A stretch of DNA of 64,000 bases from Elymus sibiricus. Its lineage: Eukaryota > Streptophyta > Magnoliopsida > Poales > Poaceae. Of the stretch, positions 58,155-64,000 are shown in pieces. Within the stretch, counting starts at the first letter, position 1, and the number at the start of each line of letters is the position of its first letter. The stretch spans positions 382,113,614 to 382,177,613 of the forward strand of contig CM077676.1 in NCBI GenBank assembly GCA_039707655.1, read 5' to 3'. Under the pieces are notes generated by a model. That model was not told where the DNA came from and made no database searches. It saw nothing but the letters and a program-made list of their open reading frames with translations. The position numbers and the translations under genes are program-made.

Positions 58155-61100
58155 GTGAAATGTTGACAAGTTGAACCATTACTTCTGCAGAACTAAGGAT
58201 CCACTCACAAATTTCTTCTAACAATGGCATTTCTTGCAGTGCAAGCTTCACCTTGTGCGCTGGCCTCCCAAACGACCACTTCTCCTCATGGCACAACTTA
58301 GGATGCACGACGACCATGGGATAGAAGAAGGAACGAGTGGATTTGACTGTCATCAGGGATGGGACCTCAAGCTCGTAGGCATAAAAGATTTTTTTCAGTA
58401 TAGCACCCAATTAATTCACCCGTGATAATAATGCTTAGAAAAGAGAGCACGACCCAGTAGCTGGTTGTGCAGCAGGAGATGATATGACTTCAGTTCTTCT
58501 TCACATAAACATCTTGATCCTTATTTTTTCTTCATACGGCCAACCATTGGCCAGGTTCTACTATTCTGAAGTAACTGAATTTGTCTTATTTCATTTCATT
58601 AGTACTGCTGGGCTGCTGGCAGTTATTGTTCAGAAGCCTGATTGTATATTGATGGTGCACTTTGGCTGTCTTTATCCCAATTTAAGATGTTCTTATGGTG
58701 CTACACAAATGTATATAGGCTATTACAATGTATGTTCCAGTAGCCTGATTGTTCAGTATTGAATAGTAATTGTTGCCATTTAAAAAAATTATACATCTAA
58801 TTTTTCCAATGGGATATTTCATTGCAGGGTGATATGGAGGAACCAAAAGACCCAGAAGCATCACTTCATTAAAAATTCAGGGAGGAGACTTGTTTGGCAT
58901 ATGACGAAATTTTGTTGAAGGTAAGTTGACTCTTTCACTCGCTTATCTTGTTCTTTTGGTCTGGATTACTTCTCTAACATTTAAAAAATCACTACTGTCA
59001 GGTTTTAGCTATCCTATTGAGTAAATCTCAATCGGTGTTTCCATATACATGGCTGGGATAAACATTATCATAAATAGGTTCATCTCTAGATGTGAGAGAG
59101 CCAAGTTTCTATAGTATCGTAAAATGAAAGCTTCAAAGTATTTTTTTTCCACATGTGATATTATTTTCATTGCTTGAAAAATACTTAATAAGCAATCCAA
59201 TCCATTTGTTCAAAATAGGTGAAACAATATGCTCTGGGTAATAATTTACCGAGCAGAGCATTCCACTAATCCTATTTCAGGCATGGCTAGAGTGTGTTAC
59301 AACTGAACAATTTCTTGTGCTAATACTTGGAGATCTGGATGCACATGAACAATGAGCACATGTTATCCTCCACAAGTTGCGCCACATGTTACCCTGATGC
59401 ATGACAAAAGTGTAGCATTGATCTCAAAGTTGTGCTTGCAATTAACATCTACTTTAATAGTAACATATTCTAGAGCTTATCCTATTTTTTTTTTTAGATT
59501 TTTGTTAAAAGTATATCCTATTCATTTTGGGTGATCTTCTTTGTTAAAGATGGAGATTGAAAGGAAGGATAATTCTTATCTTTAGTATCTTCATGGGTCC
59601 ATTATCTTTAACCAGTAAGGATTATTCATAGCTTAAGATGACCAATTTGTTTTCTTTAACTAGTAAGGATTATTAATTATTGCTAACGTCTTTGATCTCC
59701 CTATACATCGCATATCAATGTATTCTGATGATTTGAGACATAATGGGGTACACATATTCTGATGGTTTATCTAGCAGTATGTGATTTCTTGACATTTTCC
59801 GAGCAATTTCACTTTAATTTTCTTCTTTGCTTTTAGGTATTTGTGTGATTGATCAGAACTACATACATAACAATGCAAGGACACAATATAATTTCGCATT
59901 TTCAAGGCTAGCATATGGAGCGGCAAAAGGGAGGAGGAGCTACCACGGTGGCCAGGTAACTCGAGGATGGAGGGGAATTAGTGTAGAATAAGCCTGCACT
60001 CTACGAGAAAATACATAGGATAATTAGGAAACAAGGTACTGAAAAAAAAATACAGAGACCAAATACTTGAGGGACTACAACTCTGCAAGACTGAAATTAA
60101 CGAAAAGCTAAGCCTTCTCTTTTTTAGATGAACAAACAGCTAAGCCAGTTGAGGAGCGATCTCCAGCAGCTCCCCGGTCACTAGCGGGGTCAAAGATTGT
60201 CCGCTGAAAGACGAACAAGTGATCATGTTCTATCATTGTTGAAAGGAGTAGTGAATGCTGATGTACGTATATTTTTCGTTCAATCTAATGGAAGTGCAAA
60301 TTTTTATGTACTTTACTGGCATTATTTAGTGGATTTTATCATATTTAATATATTGGATTTTATACTGTGTTCTAATGGTGCTTCAGATATTTTTACAAAT
60401 GAAATAAGAAAGTACCAGAAAAAATATATTTAGTATACAATATGCATGTCTAGCATAGTAACCGAGGTGTAGCATGTCTGCCCGTGTTGTATATCTAGTG
60501 GAGTTTGGTCATGTAGAGAGAAAGGAAGACATGAGGAAAGCTATGTCTTCTTGCAAGATGCAAATGGACGAGGAAAATGAAATCACGTTTGCTATTCGGT
60601 AGTTGCTTGAAATCAATTGTAGCGCAAGTCGATTTCTAGAGATAAATAAATGAGGGGTAGAGTCGATTTATATAGAGAGATAAATAGATGAGGGGTAGAG
60701 TACCGAGCTTGAGATGGGAAGGCCATGGTTGGGCCTGACATCCTGATGAGGGATCATCAAGAACGAGCAGGAGCAGGCGATAACATGGCTGACCACAACG
60801 TCACAAGTGGAGACGAGGTCGAGGCCTGATGGTTCTGGGTGTCGGGTGGGTTGTTGGCGCCGGAGAAGAAGTGTGTGTGTGTGTGTGTGTGTGTGAGTGT
60901 TGGGCGCGGGGGGGGGGGGGGGGGGGGGGATGGGCTCCGGTGTGGCATCAGCACGACAGAGCTGTCAGCTAGGGCGGGGCGGTGACATGTGGTGTGGGTG
61001 GGTCTGAGGAGGGTTCAACTGGACTAAGGAAGAAGGAAAAAAGAAGATCGCTCCAAAATCAAGTGAACTTTAGAAATTATCATGTAACTTCATCGACGAA

Positions 61101-62203
61101 ATTATCATGTTGGAACCATGTCTGGTGGCTGCTACGACCCATGAACATGAGAGCCCCGATGGTGACCACTACTGGGCAATGCTGCGAATGGTGATGCGGA
61201 TGCCGGAACCAGCAAACGATTTTGCTAGAACCGGCTACTACCTGAGCTGCAGCCAGGTTACGGAATGTTGGAACCTTCGCCGATGAAGTTGCCACCGTAG
61301 ACGATTTTCTGGATGCTCGAACTGGCAAAGGATTTTGCTGCATCCATGCCACGACCGCGGGTGAAGGAGCTGCCACCACTGCTGACAGTGTTGCGACAAT
61401 GGACAACCGAGCTACAATCATCGTCGGCGGTTCTATGGTGGAGGCGGGGGGGGGGGGGGAGGGGAGGAGGGTGTTTCTCTTGTGTGTGCTGCAACGACTT
61501 CATCGGCATTTTCCGTATCTGCCATGGCCAACACGACGCAACAGGAAGGGAGGAAGAGGGAAGAGTTACGGCGACGATGAGGGTGGCGAGGTGCGACCTG
61601 CGTCTAGGTCGGTGGCAGGCCCCTGAGGGGCCGCGACCCACAGTGGACGCGTGCATGAGGGGAGTGTTGTTGACGTAGTGCGGGGGACGTCTCGCGAAGG
61701 GAGGGAAGGGTGAAAAAGTGGTGAATCGCAACCGTTTGGATGTGCTCGATCTATCGACTGGTATGTATGCTTGAACAATAGTACTTATGCTACATGGGGA
61801 GTAATGTAGGATGAAGTGAAACATAGTGGACATGCTGGCGGAGAGATGTCAGGGGTGATGTTGAGGCCGGCAGCGGAAGAAATGGCCAAATGGGGTTCCT
61901 AGCGCTAGCGAGGAGGTTGATGGGTTCCGTGGAGCAATGCAATGTTGCAGCAACAACGTATTGGGTTTCATTTTCTGATGGAGGAGAACTGATGAACGGC
62001 GTGTGCGCGATTCGTTTGTTCATTCATTTGATCCTTCCTTATTCCACTCAACTCAGATTCATTTACTTTTGCACTTGCCCATGGTTTGATGGATCGAGAA
62101 ATTTAATTACATTAATTACAATGAGGAATATCATATATCCATAAATCTCAGATTTTCTTTTTCCAGTAAAACATGATCACGATGAACCAGGAAGATTTTT
62201 AAA
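58155..62203. other. Helitron interior: exon-like pieces and low-complexity DNA
   Basis: A 90-codon - strand frame at 58410-58141 (LMTVKSTRSFFYPMVVVHPK...PLLEEICEWILSS) may be part of another captured gene of unknown family. A short + exon-like piece follows TTGCAG near 58826 (GDMEEPKDPEASLH then stop). (GT)n lies at 60871-60894 and a poly-G run at 60908-60929. No complete gene was seen. Confidence 0.4.
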
Positions 62204-62235
62204 ATGCCTGTGGCAACGCACAGGCATTCTACTAG
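62204..62235 (+). other. Helitron 3' terminal hairpin and CTAG
   Basis: The 9 bp stem pairs 62204-62212 with 62219-62227, then TCTACTAG to 62235. It would act as the rolling-circle termination signal. Confidence 0.85.
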
Positions 62236-62536
62236 TTAGGAATTGCAAACCTGAATGTGCCGGCCCAGGATTGTTGGCAAGTTGACTGTGGGAGAACTCA
62301 TATAGTGTCATCCATGTAGACATGACTTCTGGTTCCGGAGATGGGACATGGCAGGCTTGCCTGGCAGCCATGCAATAAGTGCAATTTTCAGAGCAAAGCA
62401 GCAACTAGAGGACTATATGGTGATTTATTCCAAAAAAAAACATTGTATTTGGAATCCTATGAGCCAAACATTTTTTCTTGTGTCTGCTCCAGATGGTTGG
62501 GAAAAACACGCACACGTTGATCGGACATGGAGTTTG
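62236..62536. other. Short unassigned stretch
   Basis: Between the Helitron and the MITE. A - strand frame (MLLCSENCTYCMAARQ) has no recognised relative. No feature is supported. Confidence 0.4.
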
Positions 62537-62903
62537 TGAGTACGAGCTCACATGCACCCGATGGAAAAGTAAAATAAAAAAAAAGTAAAAAAATCCATGA
62601 CATTCTGAATTATTTAGCCACAAATGTTGATGTGTGTTTCACATGCCTGCAAAATTAGTGATAGAATGACATTCGTGGAGGTCTGGGCAGAGAACAAAAT
62701 CTGCTTCAAAAAGACTGTTTTTGGAAACATTTCGGAGCTTCAATTTTGTTTCTGTTTTTGCACCAAACCTCCACGAATGTCATTCCATCACGAAATTTTG
62801 CACGCATATGAAACATACATAATGTTTATTGCAAAAAAATTTAAGTTTTTTATATTATTTTTGGATTTTACTATTCCAACGGCTGCATGTGAGCTCGAGC
62901 TCA
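62537..62903. mobile_element. MITE with long inverted repeats (367 bp)
   Basis: The ends TGAGTACGAGCTCACATGC and the inverse of TGAGCTCGAGCTCACATGC match. Inner arms (GCAAAATTAGTGATAGAATG and GACATTCGTGGAGG, and their inverse) also pair, so the whole unit folds back. The target duplication was not resolved. Confidence 0.65.
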
Positions 62904-63075
62904 TAAGAGCACTTTCACGCTTTGATCCCCCTATTTTCAAAGGAGAAAATGAGGGAAAAAGAGATGTTAATTTCAAGTCTCCAAATCAATAGGTACCTCT
63001 AGGATGGCTACAATTACTTGAAGCAACCACAAGTTTCAAGGTTTTTTTAATAGTTCTCTTTGTTGCTTATGATGT

Positions 63076-64000
63076 CACTGGTACAGCGAGCTGCTATACA
63101 AACGGTTTTGACCCTTTTCCGCGACAGAGTTTTAAACCGTCGCCTTGCCTGTGTGTGCGATAGGGGGCCCTTCCCACATGACCCAGAAACCGTCGGGATA
63201 GGGAGCGCTGATGCAGACGCGTTGCCAAATGTAATCGTATGCGATGCAGGAACATATCGCACACACTATATTCTGGCACACGTTTGGGATTGGTGATCAA
63301 TCGCCCACGTCTCTCACGAGTCAAACGTTTCTAGTTGCGCAGGGAAACCAAACGGTGTTTCACATTGGACCGTTTGCGAAATAGTACCTAAGGCACACGG
63401 GCCATCATAGAAACTGTGCGCGATATGTGGCCCATCGCACACGAGTATTATATGGCAATCGTCTGCCATGCATGACATCATCGCACACGTTTCCTGAACA
63501 ATTTACGAGTGAGATTGCATTTAGCATTGGGCACGGTTTTCTCTAAGCTCTCGTGTGCGATAATGTGCTATCACAAACGGTTCAGGAGCCCCTACGCACA
63601 CGTAGAAGTGCTGTAAATCATCTGTGATTTGTTGTGTATCACCGACGGTTGCGTTATGAGTGACGTGTGCTTTCCGTTCTGGATCGCACACCCTCATTTA
63701 GTCGAACCGTGTGCGCATCAATGGCCAGGTTAAAGCAAAAATATCGCATTTGAATTGCCCTGCAAAAAGCAAATTCGCCACAATATGCAATTGAACAAAT
63801 AGTGTCCACAGGAAGATCATTCATCAGAATTCGCAACAATATGCAATTGAACAAATGCAAGCTAAATTCCACTGATTTATCGACAAATGAAGTACATAAT
63901 CATAGTGTATGAAATACGAAGACCTCATCACATGGAAAACAATGCATCCATGCGTATATGTTTAGCGGCTAACTCGTGTTGAATGTTTAATCATTGTTTC
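63076..64000 (+). mobile_element. Start of a probable CACTA element
   Basis: Begins CACTGGTACAGCGAG, a CACTR-type terminus, and is followed by many copies of TCGCACACG / CGTGTGCGA words in both orientations, with AAACGGTT/AACCGT words, the usual subterminal repeat pattern of grass CACTA transposons. A roughly 25 bp word (CAATATGCAATTGAACAAAT) repeats at 63781 and 63837. The element continues past the window, so its other end and any transposase are unseen. Confidence 0.5.

Larger units (their letters stand above)
56474..62235 (+). mobile_element. Non-autonomous Helitron (5.76 kb) with captured gene fragments
   Basis: The 5' end TCTCTACTCCTAATGG is preceded by A. The 3' end is a perfect 9 bp hairpin (ATGCCTGTG / CACAGGCAT, loop GCAACG), then TCTACTAG, followed by T. 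This fits the Helitron rule for ends and AT target. It carries BTF3-like exons and other exon-like pieces. No Rep/helicase was seen. Confidence 0.8.

Overview
This window looks like plant nuclear DNA from the wheat tribe (Triticeae). The evidence is a BARE1/WIS/Angela-type Copia retrotransposon whose LTRs begin TGTTGGAAATATGCCC, an Au-type SINE, a Stowaway MITE, two Helitrons, two Mutator-like elements (MULEs), a Gypsy-like element with very long LTRs, and plant-style introns. The exact species and chromosome cannot be read from the sequence. Nearly all of the window is transposable elements, several of them nested. The one gene that looks intact and host-encoded is a class III peroxidase at 54526-55903 (three exons).

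Layout, left to right. 1-540: tail of a deleted Angela-like element. 541 to about 13260: a large MULE with a ULP1-like cysteine protease gene on + and a FAR1-type transposase gene on -, facing each other; its introns and spacers are packed with an ATGGCAA(C/G)T motif. 13261-17190: AT-rich repetitive DNA. 17192-20457: a direct duplication enclosing a LINE-like retroposon (17662-19347), with an Au SINE (19982-20286) inside the second copy. 20617-22704: a Helitron on the - strand. 24309-24593: a foldback MITE. About 24798-46526: a three-level nest. The outer level is a Harbinger-like element carrying a broken coiled-coil gene. Into it went a Gypsy-like element with roughly 4.2 kb LTRs (25890-46012), and into that element's 5' LTR went an almost complete Angela copy (28771-37830). 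47302-54370: a second MULE with roughly 100 bp terminal inverted repeats, a broken transposase gene, a broken plant-mobile-domain gene and a small intact ORF. It sits about 105 bp upstream of the peroxidase TATA box. 56474-62235: a Helitron carrying a captured, mutated BTF3 (NAC-beta) gene fragment. 62537-62903: a MITE. 63076 to the end: the start of a probable CACTA element.

How the parts relate. Target-site duplications and an empty-site comparison (the 3' LTR of the long-LTR element lacks the Angela insertion) give a firm relative order for the nest. Most transposon genes here carry a small number of single-base lesions (A or G run insertions, TGA or TAG stops), so they are recently dead copies rather than ancient ruins. 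The peroxidase has every expected catalytic and structural residue and normal splice sites, but its proximal promoter has been cut by the second MULE. No tandem operon-like system and no CRISPR, rRNA or canonical tRNA gene was seen; one tRNA-like segment lies inside the first Helitron. Exon borders are read by eye from GT/AG sites and are approximate unless stated.
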